The notes below the pieces were generated by a model that was not told the DNA's origin, did not search any database, and saw only the letters and a program-made list of their open reading frames with translations. 64,000 nucleotides of DNA from Yersinia aldovae ATCC 35236 (GTDB lineage: Bacteria; Pseudomonadota; Gammaproteobacteria; Enterobacterales; Enterobacteriaceae): assembly GCF_000173735.1 (NCBI RefSeq), contig NZ_ACCB01000002.1, positions 1-64,000 on the forward strand, given 5' to 3'. A program made the position numbers and the translations under genes. The first letter of the stretch is position 1; every line of letters starts with the position of its first letter. Shown here piece after piece: positions 17,418 to 27,310 of this stretch.

Positions 17418-20087
17418 TTATTTACCATTTTCATTCAACACAGAAACTGTAAATCTCTTCTCACTCTTATCAACGAAAACGATCTGATTAGGCTTCGCAT
17501 CGTGGTCGCGTAAAATAAACTTACCAATTTCTGGTGTAATATTCTGTTCAATATAACGAATCAACATACGTGCACCCGTTTCTGCAACTGAGCAACGGCT
17601 TACAACGTCGTCAACGACCTCATCGCTGTATTGCAAGGTGAGCTGATGTTGTGACTGCAAACGTTCGCCAATACGATCCAAATGCAACCGAACAATATGC
17701 TGCAACGCACTTTGCTGTAGCGGTAAATAAGGAATCACAGTGACGCGACCTAAAAATGCGGCCGGGAACACTTTCAGTAATTCCGGTTGTAAAGCACTTA
17801 ATATTCCATCCTGATCCGGCGCGGTATCTGGGTCCGCTAATAAGTTACTTAACAATTCACTGCCGACATTACTGGTTAACAACAAAATTGTATTTTTAAA
17901 ATCGATAAAGCGCCCTTCACCATCTTCCATCTGACCTTTATCAAATACCTGGAAGAACAGTTCGTGTACATCTGAATGTGCTTTTTCAATTTCGTCTAAC
18001 AGCACCACACTATATGGTTTACGACGCACAGCCTCAGTTAATACACCACCCTCGCCATAACCCACGTAGCCCGGTGGTGAGCCTTTTAATGAGGAAACCG
18101 TGTGTGATTCCTGATATTCGCTCATATTGATAGTGATAAGATTCTGCTCACCACCATACATACTTTCAGCAATGGCCAATGCCGTTTCTGTTTTACCCAC
18201 ACCAGACGGGCCAACTAGCATAAAGACGCCCAGCGGTTTTCTTGGGTCTGCCATGCCGGCACGCGCAGTCATGATGTTTTCACTCAACTGCACCAACGCA
18301 TGTGGTTGACCAATAACACGTTCTTCAAGACGTTGTGGCAATTCCATCACCGCGCGAATATCGTCTTTCAGCATTTGTCCAACCTGAATCCCGGTCCAGT
18401 CTGCAACGATATTGGCAATCACGGTTGCGTTAACCTCAGCTTGCACCAATGGCTGTACGCTACGAACCTGCAAAAGCTGCTCTTCTAGCTGTGCTAATTG
18501 CTGCTGATGCTGCTGGCGCTTTTCTTCATCCACTGTTGGCTGTGAAACCAGTTCATACAGATCACTTCGCGTAGTGGTAATCGCGGCGACCAACTCTCGC
18601 TCTGCCTGCCAACGTTGGTCAAGCTTGCTTGCAGCTTCTGAATGCTGGGCTATCATCGCTTGTAATTGCTCAGCACGATCGCCCTGCTCTTTACCAAAGT
18701 GCCGCGCTTTTTCCAGCGACGACAACTCGGTTTGTGCTGTTTCACTCTGGAATGTCAGTTGCTGCAATTCTGCTGGTTGTGAAAATTGTGCGACAGCAAC
18801 GCGTGCACAAGCGGTATCAAGCAGACTAATCGCTTTATCCGGCAACTGGCGCGCAGGGATATAACGGTGCGATAACCGTACCGCTGCTTGCAAGGCTTCA
18901 TCCATGATCCACACGCCATGATGTTTCTCTAATGCCGGTGTCAGCCCACGCAGCATGGAGATTGCAGTATTCTCATCAGGTTCATCGACCTGAAGCACCT
19001 GGAAACGACGCGTTAGCGCCGGATCTTTTTCGATATGGCGTTTAAACTCACTCCACGTAGTGGCACCGATGGTACGTAACTGACCACGCGCCAAGGCCGG
19101 TTTGAGTAGGTTCGCTGCATCACCTGTACCTGCATTCCCGCCAGCCCCTACCAGAGTGTGGACTTCATCTATAAACAAGATTACCGGTGTAGGTGAAGCC
19201 ATCGCCTCGTCTAACACATTCTTCAGACGGGCTTCAAACTCGCCTTTCATGCTGGCACCCGCAGAGAGGGCAACAACATCCAGCGTCAACAGGCTTACCT
19301 GACTCAGTGCTGGCGGCATTTCACCCGCTGCAATAGCCAGAGCCAGACCTTCAACTACCGCCGTTTTACCCACGCCAGCCTCACCGGTCAGCAGCGGGTT
19401 GTTTTGCCGACGGCGCAGCAAAATATCCACCATCGTGCTGATTTCATGATTACGCCCCAGCACCGGGTCTATCTTGCCTTCGCGGGCTAATGCAGTCAGG
19501 TCTGTTGTGTACTGCGCCAAGGTTGCGGTGCTTTTGCCGCCAATCGCATTGCTGGCCTCACCGGGTAATGCACCGTCATACATTGGACTACCGTCGGTGG
19601 CCGCTTCATTCGTTTCCGGCGATGCCTGCGTAATAAAGTTAAAATCACTACTCAAATGCTCCAGAGGAATTTTTTCCATCTCTGGTGCAATCGTAAACAG
19701 TGCCCGGCGCAGTTCCATATTGGTTAGCATTGCCAACAACAGATGACCGCTACGAATGCGTGTATCTAAACATTCCAGGCTGGCGTACACCCATGCCCGC
19801 TCAATAGCTAATTCGATATGGTATGAAAAATCTGAGATGCTGGTCGCGCCAACTGGCAGACGGGCCAGCGCTTGAGCTAACCCACGCTCAAAAGCATCTA
19901 CATCCACAGCAAAATAACGAATAATATGTTTAAGGTCGTTATCTTCCTGGTGCCAGAGTTGATTCACCCAGTGAACTAACTCTACATAAGGGTTGCCGCG
20001 TAATTTACAAATCGTAGTCGCGCTTTCAATACCTTTGAAAAGAGTGGCATCCAGCTTGCCGAAAAGGTTTTTCCTTGTAATAGCCAC
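17418..20087 (-). CDS. clpV: T6SS sheath-recycling ATPase ClpV (TssH)
   Basis: ClpV is an AAA+ unfoldase that takes apart contracted TssBC sheaths. The 889-aa product has an N-terminal Clp repeat domain (LFGKLDATLFKGIESAT), a first AAA module with Walker A GEAGVGKT near residue 232, a coiled-coil middle domain, and a second module with GPSGVGKT near 624. I chose the GTG at 20087 because AGGA precedes it by eight bases and it gives the family's usual N-terminus. A GTG at 20120 is an alternative. It is separated from tssB by the fimbrial operon. Confidence 0.94.
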   Translation of the reverse strand: MAITRKNLFGKLDATLFKGIESATTICKLRGNPYVELVHWVNQLWHQEDNDLKHIIRYFAVDVDAFERGLAQALARLPVGATSISDFSYHIELAIERAWVYASLECLDTRIRSGHLLLAMLTNMELRRALFTIAPEMEKIPLEHLSSDFNFITQASPETNEAATDGSPMYDGALPGEASNAIGGKSTATLAQYTTDLTALAREGKIDPVLGRNHEISTMVDILLRRRQNNPLLTGEAGVGKTAVVEGLALAIAAGEMPPALSQVSLLTLDVVALSAGASMKGEFEARLKNVLDEAMASPTPVILFIDEVHTLVGAGGNAGTGDAANLLKPALARGQLRTIGATTWSEFKRHIEKDPALTRRFQVLQVDEPDENTAISMLRGLTPALEKHHGVWIMDEALQAAVRLSHRYIPARQLPDKAISLLDTACARVAVAQFSQPAELQQLTFQSETAQTELSSLEKARHFGKEQGDRAEQLQAMIAQHSEAASKLDQRWQAERELVAAITTTRSDLYELVSQPTVDEEKRQQHQQQLAQLEEQLLQVRSVQPLVQAEVNATVIANIVADWTGIQVGQMLKDDIRAVMELPQRLEERVIGQPHALVQLSENIMTARAGMADPRKPLGVFMLVGPSGVGKTETALAIAESMYGGEQNLITINMSEYQESHTVSSLKGSPPGYVGYGEGGVLTEAVRRKPYSVVLLDEIEKAHSDVHELFFQVFDKGQMEDGEGRFIDFKNTILLLTSNVGSELLSNLLADPDTAPDQDGILSALQPELLKVFPAAFLGRVTVIPYLPLQQSALQHIVRLHLDRIGERLQSQHQLTLQYSDEVVDDVVSRCSVAETGARMLIRYIEQNITPEIGKFILRDHDAKPNQIVFVDKSEKRFTVSVLNENGK

Positions 20088-20806
20088 GTTGTTTATCCTG
20101 GTCTTTTTAACTGTATTCACATCTGCATGTATTTATGTCTACATGTGTATATCAGCTTATATGTTTATGTGTGTTCATGTAGTGTCACGAGGTAATTATT
20201 ATTACGCCGCGAACTTTTGTGGGGCTAAGAGTAATGGGATGAAATAGAAAACGAAAGTGTATTTATTCGATATTCTGCATTTTAAGAATTTCGCTCACCT
20301 TTATATCCTACTAGGATAAATATATATTAAGATCTGACGAAGCACTCGCGTAGGATAATTCCATTAATCACTCGGAAACTTCCTACAAATAGAAATATAA
20401 ACAAAATTTAAATAAAATAGAGATAAAAGTAAATTAGGAATAGTGCCCACACCAAAGTCCTAAAGTTCCACCAAGCACATGGCTTAACTAATTGATTAAA
20501 ATGAATATTATATTATAACGCCGCACGCTTACATTATAGACACTTTAAAGTGCGTTGAGCCAAACATACATGCATGTAATAATTCCTTCTATTAAGTAGG
20601 ATTAAAAATATTATTATAAATCTTCACCTGCATCATCAGTACCGCAGATGAAGATGAGAACTATTATTTTTTACGCGTGTAAATATAATTGATAAAACTA
20701 TTATTTCGTTATCTCTGAATGCGTTGAATCCGAATAAATCAACATAAACAGACGCAATTCTGCTGATTTAGGCGAACTAAAGCTGACATAACAACCGGGG
20801 CAGTAA
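20088..20806. promoter_or_regulatory. Divergent control region between clpV and tssF
   Basis: About 720 bases of A+T-rich DNA without a supportable gene lie between the two divergent halves of the T6SS locus. It must hold promoters for both directions. Near clpV there is a run of TATGT/CATGT-like repeats (about 20125-20190). An imperfect 11-bp inverted repeat (TCTTCACCTGC and GCAGATGAAGA, 12-base spacer) lies at 20621-20654, about 150 bases upstream of tssF, and is a candidate operator. I see no sigma-54 promoter pattern I would trust. Confidence 0.55.
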
Positions 20807-22687
20807 GTGGACCACAAATTTCTCGACTACTATAATAAAGAACTGACGTTCATGCGCGAAATGGCGCAGGAGTTCGCAGATAAGCATCCTAAAATAGCGG
20901 GCCGCTTAGGTATGCATGGAATTGAAGTCGCCGATCCTTATGTCGAACGCCTGATTGAATCTTTCTGTTTTTTATCAGCCAGAACCCAAATTAAGCTGGA
21001 TGCCGAATTCCCTAAATTTACGCAGCGCTTGCTGGATATTGTCTACCCTAATTATAACTCCCCTACCCCGTCAATGGGGGTAATTCAGCTTAAGCCGAAC
21101 CTTAAAGAAGGTGATCTGACTCAGGGTTATAACGTCCCTCGCGGCAGCTCCTTCTTCACGCATATTGCGCCAGGTGAGACTACCCGTTGCGAATTTCGCA
21201 GTGGGCAAGATGTCGGATTATGGCCACTGGAGATAACAGAGGCACGCCTCAGCTCTGTCCCTCCTGATATGCCTAATCTTGAAAAACACCGGATTGCCTA
21301 TCACCGGCTGAAGGGAGCCTTGCGCATTAAGTTAAAGCTGGTTGGCGACTTGCAATTTTCACAGCTTGAAGGGCTTGATCGGCTGCCTATTTATATCAAT
21401 GGCGACGAGAGAATAGTCTCTCATATCTTCGAACTTCTACATGCCAGTCATGTTGCGACCATCATTCGGGCAGGCCACGGGGTGACAGCCGAAGATACCG
21501 TGATCAGCGATAATCCTCTCGCTTTTGAGGGGTTAAGCCCTGATCAAAGCCTGCTACCGTTGTCATGGAATATTTTCCACGGTCATAACCTGATGCAGGA
21601 GTACTTTACCTGCCGCCAGCGGTTCTATTTCTTTACCCTGACACAGTTGTCCAAAAGTCTGCGCAATAATCATACTAACGAAGCGGAGATTATTATCTTA
21701 CTTGACCGACTGCCGCAGGAGTTGGTGAGCCATGTTGCCCCCGCGCGTTTTCTATTAAATTGCACTCCGGTGATCAATCTATTCCCAAAACGAATGGACA
21801 AAATTGAGATCAATCGAGCGTTGAACGATTTCCACGTTGTGCCAGACCGTAGCCGTCCACTCGACTACGAGGTCTTCTCGATCAATAAAGTCTTCGGCCA
21901 ACAGGCCGAAACCAGCAAAGAGGTGGTATTTAACCCACTTTATCAAACCCGGCATTGTGACAATGGCAACTTTGGCCGCTATTTCTCCATCACTCGCAAG
22001 CCCAGAACGGGTCAGAATAACAAACGTAAATATGACACCCGGACACCTTATGCCAGTACTGAGGTTTTCGTTTCGCTGGTTGACCAACAAGAAGCGCCTT
22101 ATGGCGATAGCTTGCGTTATCTGTCCATTGAGGCTCAGGTGACTAACCGCGACCTGCCACGTCTTATTACCAGTAATGGTAACTTTGAATTAACCATGTC
22201 GGATTCGGCACCGGTTCATGGTGCGCGCTTCGTATTTCAGCCCAGCGCCCCACGCGCGCCTTTTGCAATAGACGAATCTGCCTGGCGATTGATTCGCCAA
22301 CTCAGTTTCAACTATTTGCCGCTATCCGACATGACCCACGCCAATGGCGGTGAGTCGCTGCGTAATATGCTACGCCTGTTTGTTAATGCGTCAGATCTCG
22401 AATCGAATACCCAAATCGATGCTTTGGTTGGCTGTAAAAGCGAACCGGTGATCCGCCGGCTACCCGGGAATGGCCTGCTGGTCTATGGTCGCGGCATCTG
22501 TTGTACCCTGACTGTTGACGAAGAAGGATTCTCCGGTATCAGCCCTTATCTATTTGGCTTGATTATGGAAAACTATTTGGCGCGTCATGCCGCGATCAAC
22601 GTGTTTACCGAAACCGAATTGCATTCGATGCAACGGGGGCGCGTTGGACAGTGGAAGGCCCGTCCTGGCAGACGAGGTGTGCTGTAA
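20807..22687 (+). CDS. tssF: T6SS baseplate protein TssF
   Basis: TssF is a baseplate wedge subunit. The 626-aa product is full length and begins with the family signature FLDYYNKELTFMREMAQEFA and KIAGRLGM, with PYVERLIESFCFLSAR following. The start is a GTG at 20807, preceded by CGGGGCAG as a modest Shine-Dalgarno. It is the first gene of the rightward T6SS operon and its stop overlaps the tssG start (TAATG). Confidence 0.95.
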   Translation: MDHKFLDYYNKELTFMREMAQEFADKHPKIAGRLGMHGIEVADPYVERLIESFCFLSARTQIKLDAEFPKFTQRLLDIVYPNYNSPTPSMGVIQLKPNLKEGDLTQGYNVPRGSSFFTHIAPGETTRCEFRSGQDVGLWPLEITEARLSSVPPDMPNLEKHRIAYHRLKGALRIKLKLVGDLQFSQLEGLDRLPIYINGDERIVSHIFELLHASHVATIIRAGHGVTAEDTVISDNPLAFEGLSPDQSLLPLSWNIFHGHNLMQEYFTCRQRFYFFTLTQLSKSLRNNHTNEAEIIILLDRLPQELVSHVAPARFLLNCTPVINLFPKRMDKIEINRALNDFHVVPDRSRPLDYEVFSINKVFGQQAETSKEVVFNPLYQTRHCDNGNFGRYFSITRKPRTGQNNKRKYDTRTPYASTEVFVSLVDQQEAPYGDSLRYLSIEAQVTNRDLPRLITSNGNFELTMSDSAPVHGARFVFQPSAPRAPFAIDESAWRLIRQLSFNYLPLSDMTHANGGESLRNMLRLFVNASDLESNTQIDALVGCKSEPVIRRLPGNGLLVYGRGICCTLTVDEEGFSGISPYLFGLIMENYLARHAAINVFTETELHSMQRGRVGQWKARPGRRGVL

Positions 22688-23709
22688 TGCAAACCGATAA
22701 GGATAATCCAGAGCATCAACTCAATCTGGATACCTGGTATCAGCAGGCAGAGCCTTGGAATGCAGGTTTTATCAGCATGATGCGCGCTAACGCAGCCCGC
22801 ACACCTGACATGCCTGCGCCCGGAAAGGCCATGTTACCGGCGCAGGAAACGTTTCGTATTGGCCAAAGTGCCCATATGGCATTCTCCCCTCGCGAGATAT
22901 CCCATGTAGAAATGAAAGATGGGAAGATGGACCTACAGCTTTTTGGGCTGGGGATCTGGGGGCCACACGGTGCGATGCCGTTACAAATGACCGAACTGGC
23001 CTATACCCGCGCTGAGCTGCATGACCACACGATGACCGATTTTGTCGATCTATTCCATCATCGGGCGATATCACAACTTTATCGTGCATGGTTTGTCTCT
23101 CAGGACACCGCCTCGCTGGATAGGCAACATGATGAGAGATTCTCTTTTTATATCGGCAGCTTAGCCGGGCTTGATCCTGCGGAACTGGCACACAGTGCGC
23201 TGCCGGTTCATGCCCATCTCGCCTCATCAGCACACCTCATTCGTGAAGCGCGTAACCCCGAAGGCTTAGTCGGTGCGCTGCAATACTACTTCGAAGTGCC
23301 GGTTAGCATGGTCGAGTACGCCCAGCAGTGGATCTTTCTGGATAAAAGTGACCAGACCCAACTGGGCGATGGCGCTTCAGCGATGATGCTGGGTGACGGT
23401 GCTATTTTGGGCGATACCGTTTTAGACCGGCAGCACAAGTTTGAACTGATTCTCGGCCCACTCAGCTTGCAACAATACTTACGCTTTAGCCCATCCGGAC
23501 AGGACTTACCTGTCTTACGTGAATGGGTACGTAACTTTGTTGGGTTTGAATATGCCTGGGAAGTGCAATTGCTGTTAACCGCCAGTGAGGTTCCCACCGC
23601 GACGCTGGAGGGAGGAAGTCAGTTGGGATACACCAGTTGGTTAGCCCGCGACGATACATCTGCCGATGTGCGTGGAATGAGCTTTGAGCCAGAAATGCAC
23701 CGTTATTAA
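22687..23709 (+). CDS. tssG: T6SS baseplate protein TssG
   Basis: TssG joins TssF and TssK in the baseplate wedge. The 340-aa product shows the conserved pattern ARTPDMPAPGKA, then ETFRIGQSAHMAFSPREI and LGIWGPHGAMPLQMTE, followed by the FFHHR-like VDLFHHRAISQLYRAW. The ATG overlaps the tssF stop by one base, indicating coupled translation. Confidence 0.95.
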   Translation: MQTDKDNPEHQLNLDTWYQQAEPWNAGFISMMRANAARTPDMPAPGKAMLPAQETFRIGQSAHMAFSPREISHVEMKDGKMDLQLFGLGIWGPHGAMPLQMTELAYTRAELHDHTMTDFVDLFHHRAISQLYRAWFVSQDTASLDRQHDERFSFYIGSLAGLDPAELAHSALPVHAHLASSAHLIREARNPEGLVGALQYYFEVPVSMVEYAQQWIFLDKSDQTQLGDGASAMMLGDGAILGDTVLDRQHKFELILGPLSLQQYLRFSPSGQDLPVLREWVRNFVGFEYAWEVQLLLTASEVPTATLEGGSQLGYTSWLARDDTSADVRGMSFEPEMHRY

Positions 23710-23788
23710 TTCATTAGCATCACGGCTATATGTCCGAGAGCAAAAAATTAGACCACAACGTCCACCCATGACGTTAAAAGGAAGAAAC

Positions 23789-24922
23789 ATGAGTGTACAG
23801 AGTATCGCTGAAAGTACAGGTTATTATCACAGCCTGATGCAGCCTATTCCGGGTGACCACCCTTGCGGCCTAAGTCTCGAATATGACTCAGCATTTCTTA
23901 TGCTGCAAACAAAGCTCCAACCCAAGTTAACTGCCGAGTATGGCAACTTTGTTGAAGTCGCCGAACCCACTAACTGGACAGATACGGAGCGGAAATGTCT
24001 TGAGCTGCTGGGTAAAGCCAGGGATGTACGGCTGCTAATTATTCTGATGCGCTGTCGAATGCGTCAAATTGGTGTCAGCGCGTTGCAAGAAGGATTTGAG
24101 GCGTTATTGTGGTGCCTAAGTACCTGGCCTGATGAGTTGCACCCTCAATTACTTGATGAAGGGGAATTTGAACCCTTTATGCGGGCCAATGCGTTTGCAG
24201 AACTGGACGATATTGATGGGTTTATCGCTGATTTTCGCAACCAGCCGTTACCGAAAGCCGCAGGAATGCAAATTTCAGTTAAAGAGTTTGAAAAAGCACA
24301 CTCGTTTCCCCGCGAGGAAGGCGCACTGGAAGAAGCCACACTGGACGCGATTCAGCATGAATGGCTGGCGCGTTCCGATAGCGCGATCCTCTCATTGCAG
24401 CAAGCCTATGCGTTATTGTTGGAGTTAACAGCACGGCTTAACGCCTCGCTCGGGGAGATAACACCGGACTTTGTCAGGTTAACCTCGCTGTTGCGCCATT
24501 TTGGTGGGGCCGATATAACCCCCGTCATCGCCTTTGAAACGCCTGAATACATCGTGGCTTCAGAGGTTACTGAGCCATACATGGCCGTACCGGAGACGCT
24601 GCCTGAAGAAAGCATCACCGCAGTCGCCACACCAGCAGATACGGTTGCCCCCATTTATCCACAACCGCCGCAGCCGCAAACACAATTACAATCGGCACCT
24701 GTTGCAGTAGCGGTACCCGCACCGCCAAAAGGGATTCAAAGCCGCGCGGATGCTTTGTCTCGACTGATTGAAGTACGCCAATGGTTTGCTACTACAGAAC
24801 CCAGTAGCCCGGTTATTGCTTTATTGTCCTTTTCAGAAAAAACAATCGGCAAAAGCTTTGGTGAATTACTGCAACTCATACCGCAGGAACTGATTTCTAA
24901 ACTTGATGCAGGACAGGAGTAG
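23789..24922 (+). CDS. tssA: T6SS protein TssA (ImpA family)
   Basis: TssA binds the baseplate and sheath and guides assembly. The 377-aa product has the N-terminal ImpA domain (IPGDHPCGLSLEYD, then WTDTERKCLELLGKARDVRLL) and a Pro/Gln-rich linker. A short C-terminal domain follows (SRADALSRLIEVRQWFATTEPSSP), typical of the shorter TssA classes. I chose the ATG at 23789 because AAAAGGAAG precedes it. Earlier in-frame starts would overlap tssG. Confidence 0.93.
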   Translation: MSVQSIAESTGYYHSLMQPIPGDHPCGLSLEYDSAFLMLQTKLQPKLTAEYGNFVEVAEPTNWTDTERKCLELLGKARDVRLLIILMRCRMRQIGVSALQEGFEALLWCLSTWPDELHPQLLDEGEFEPFMRANAFAELDDIDGFIADFRNQPLPKAAGMQISVKEFEKAHSFPREEGALEEATLDAIQHEWLARSDSAILSLQQAYALLLELTARLNASLGEITPDFVRLTSLLRHFGGADITPVIAFETPEYIVASEVTEPYMAVPETLPEESITAVATPADTVAPIYPQPPQPQTQLQSAPVAVAVPAPPKGIQSRADALSRLIEVRQWFATTEPSSPVIALLSFSEKTIGKSFGELLQLIPQELISKLDAGQE

Positions 24923-24928
24923 TTTGCC

Positions 24929-25933
24929 ATGACAAGGAAGCTTTTTATATTGGCATTAGGCGTTGTTATCGCAGGGCAGGCAGAAGCCATCTGTACGATT
25001 GACACGGAAAGCGACAAAGGGGGATCTCTACCATCAACCATGACATTGCCCGCGTTAACCATCACGATTGATGCAGATGCCCCCGCCGATACCACAAAAT
25101 TTATTGCCGAGGCAAATACATCGACGCAGGGTACCAGGGTAACTTATACCGATTGTGCGCTCGGTAACCCTTATGGCAAAAATGTCGCAGCCATGCTAGG
25201 CGCGGACTTAGGGAAAGGACTGTTTGCCACCAATATTGACGGTATTGCCATCAAACCTATGTGGAATAATGGCGGGGCCTTCGGCACGTTCAACACCAGC
25301 GCGGGAATGACATTTACCACTGACATTGGCCGTTGGACTTATCCGGCTAACTCCTATTTCAGGATTGAGTTATATAAAACCAAGGACACGCTATCGTTGA
25401 CTAATACGGCCGGTCAGCAGGTTCTGCCCGGTGGTACCGCAGCCTATAACTGGGTCAATAGTAATAACATCATCAACTACGCACAGAAACTGGATATTGG
25501 GCAAATTACCATCATCAGCACCCCATCTTGTACTTTTGACGGCACAAAAATTGTTGATTTCGGCCTCGTGACCTCAGGCAAATTAAGCAGTGGGATCGAG
25601 CGTAGCCTGAATTTTGATATCACCTGTAAAACCGATTATGGGCAATATTCAGCCACTGCCGCCATTACTACGCAAACCCCGACAGCCGATGGAAATTACA
25701 TCAAAGTCAAAGACAACGATGGCCACGATGATCGGATGCGCATAAAAATTAGCGACAGCACCGGGAAATTGCTAGCACTCAATGGCAGTGACCGCGAGCA
25801 AAAGGTCAATATTGCCAGTGCCACACCCGCAGAATTCAAGTGGAAGGCAACTCTTGAGTCTGCCTCAACCACAGCGAAACCCGCTAACGGTAACTTTACG
25901 GCGGCCGCAGAAATTATTTTGCAGGTTAATTAA
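24929..25933 (+). CDS. Fimbrial tip adhesin-like protein (two-domain pilin)
   Basis: This 334-aa secreted protein has a signal peptide (LFILALGVVIAGQAEA) and two parts. Residues about 22-185 form a beta-rich domain without a recognised fold. Residues about 190-334 resemble a fimbrial subunit domain: cysteines in TPSCTFDG and FDITCKTD, DFGLVTSG, and a C-terminal strand AAEIILQVN. That layout matches tip adhesins of chaperone-usher fimbriae, but no ligand can be inferred. It lies six bases after tssA with AGGAGT as ribosome site, so it is in the T6SS operon. Its likely partners, the usher and chaperone, are encoded at 13-16.5 kb. Confidence 0.78.
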   Translation: MTRKLFILALGVVIAGQAEAICTIDTESDKGGSLPSTMTLPALTITIDADAPADTTKFIAEANTSTQGTRVTYTDCALGNPYGKNVAAMLGADLGKGLFATNIDGIAIKPMWNNGGAFGTFNTSAGMTFTTDIGRWTYPANSYFRIELYKTKDTLSLTNTAGQQVLPGGTAAYNWVNSNNIINYAQKLDIGQITIISTPSCTFDGTKIVDFGLVTSGKLSSGIERSLNFDITCKTDYGQYSATAAITTQTPTADGNYIKVKDNDGHDDRMRIKISDSTGKLLALNGSDREQKVNIASATPAEFKWKATLESASTTAKPANGNFTAAAEIILQVN

Positions 25934-25971
25934 CCCATTACAGAAACACTGTTAATTTAGACGGATTATAT

Positions 25972-27081
25972 ATGCAGTCTTTATCTTCTATTTTTGTGAG
26001 CATCGCAAGCTATCGGGATCCAGAATTAATCCCGACGCTGCATGACATGATAAATACCGCTAAGAACCCTGAAAATCTCAATATTGCCGTTTTTTGGCAA
26101 GATGATAATGAAATTAATATTTTCACAAATCAGGGTATGCGGTTGATCGAAAGTAAAACCCATCTTGGCTATCCATTGCATCAGTTGGAATATAACCACG
26201 CGCGCATATGGATTTTAAGTGTGCATTATTATGAAAGCAAAGGCGCTTGCTGGGCCAGGCATATGGCTGAAGGGCTATTTCAAGACGAAACCTATTTCTT
26301 GCAAATAGACTCTCATTGCCGATTCATTCAGCACTGGGATCATGAAATGGTCACTATGTTAAACAGCCTGCGCGACAAAAGTCCTAAACCAATATTATCC
26401 AGTTATCCTCCGGGTTATGAACCCGGCGAGAACGAGGACAGAAAAGACTATGTCAGTCGCCTAATTTTTAGCGCTTTTACGCCGGAAGGTATGGTGCAAA
26501 TGATGTCCATGCCTTTTACCGAAAGTGCGCCAGTGCGTTGCGGATATTTAGCCGCCGGCTTTGTATTTAGCGATGGCAGTTTTGTCCGTGAAGTACCAAA
26601 CGATCCTGATATTTTCTTTATGGGTGAAGAAATCGCGATGGCTGCCCGTGCCTTTACGCATGGCTACGATACATATGCTCCACATAAAATTCTGCTCTGG
26701 CATTTCTATACCCGTAGCAAACACAGTAAGGTTTGGTCCGATCACAATAATGAGGCCAAGGAATCTGGTGCGGTGAAATTTGCCTGGTGGGAGCGGGATA
26801 AAATCGCTAAAAGCCGGGTTCGCGCTCTGCTGGGTACCGAACAAGGTGAAGTTGAACTTGGCAGTTATACGCTAGGTACACAACGCTCTTTACAAGAGTT
26901 TGAATACCGTCTTGGTATCAATTTTAAAAAACGCGCTGCACATCCAGATGTCGCTGGGGCAAGTAAAGTGAGCTATTTCACTGACCTCCCCACCGCTCAT
27001 GAACAGTGGTTAGAGTCCCTGATTGTCGTGAATAAAAAAACGACTAAAAATAGAAAAGCACGAAGTGGATTTCACCCGTGA
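25972..27081 (+). CDS. GT60-type (GlcNAc) glycosyltransferase, frameshifted at its 3' end
   Basis: The N-terminal 369 aa match the Skp1-type GlcNAc-transferase family: SIASYRDPELIPTLHDM at the start, GACWARHMAEGLF, and the DxH-type motif LQIDSHCRF. Such enzymes transfer sugar from UDP-GlcNAc to protein in eukaryotes; the bacterial substrates are unknown. At the A7 run 27034-27040 the frame changes. Removing one A joins this frame to an open frame ending at 27310, giving a 445-aa protein. As written, the last 14 or so codons are out of frame. It sits between the adhesin and the DotU-like gene in the T6SS operon, and there is no signal peptide. Confidence 0.8.
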   Translation: MQSLSSIFVSIASYRDPELIPTLHDMINTAKNPENLNIAVFWQDDNEINIFTNQGMRLIESKTHLGYPLHQLEYNHARIWILSVHYYESKGACWARHMAEGLFQDETYFLQIDSHCRFIQHWDHEMVTMLNSLRDKSPKPILSSYPPGYEPGENEDRKDYVSRLIFSAFTPEGMVQMMSMPFTESAPVRCGYLAAGFVFSDGSFVREVPNDPDIFFMGEEIAMAARAFTHGYDTYAPHKILLWHFYTRSKHSKVWSDHNNEAKESGAVKFAWWERDKIAKSRVRALLGTEQGEVELGSYTLGTQRSLQEFEYRLGINFKKRAAHPDVAGASKVSYFTDLPTAHEQWLESLIVVNKKTTKNRKARSGFHP

Positions 27082-27310
27082 AGATGTGGAGTGGTGGCAC
27101 ATTGGCGTTTATAACGCACAAAATGCACAAGTAATGGCAGAACAAGTTGATATGAGCAATATGAAGAAAATTATTACCAAAATCGATGACTCAACCTTTG
27201 AGTTGAAACTGGCCTTTAATACCGAAACGGATTCAAACCCCCGCTCAGTCAGAATATGTCCTTATATTCGCCTACAGGGTTGGGGTGATGTTGTGGAGAA
27301 AACCTGGTGA
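27041..27310 (+). pseudogene. Detached C-terminal part of the GT60-type glycosyltransferase
   Basis: This frame continues the upstream glycosyltransferase after the A7 run (RLKIEKHEVDFTREDVEWWHIG onwards in two pieces) and ends GDVVEKTW. Its stop overlaps the next start (GTGA), as expected for the true 3' end of the gene. Either the sequence has an extra A, or the strain has a real frameshift, or slippage at the A7 run makes some full-length protein. Confidence 0.65.
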
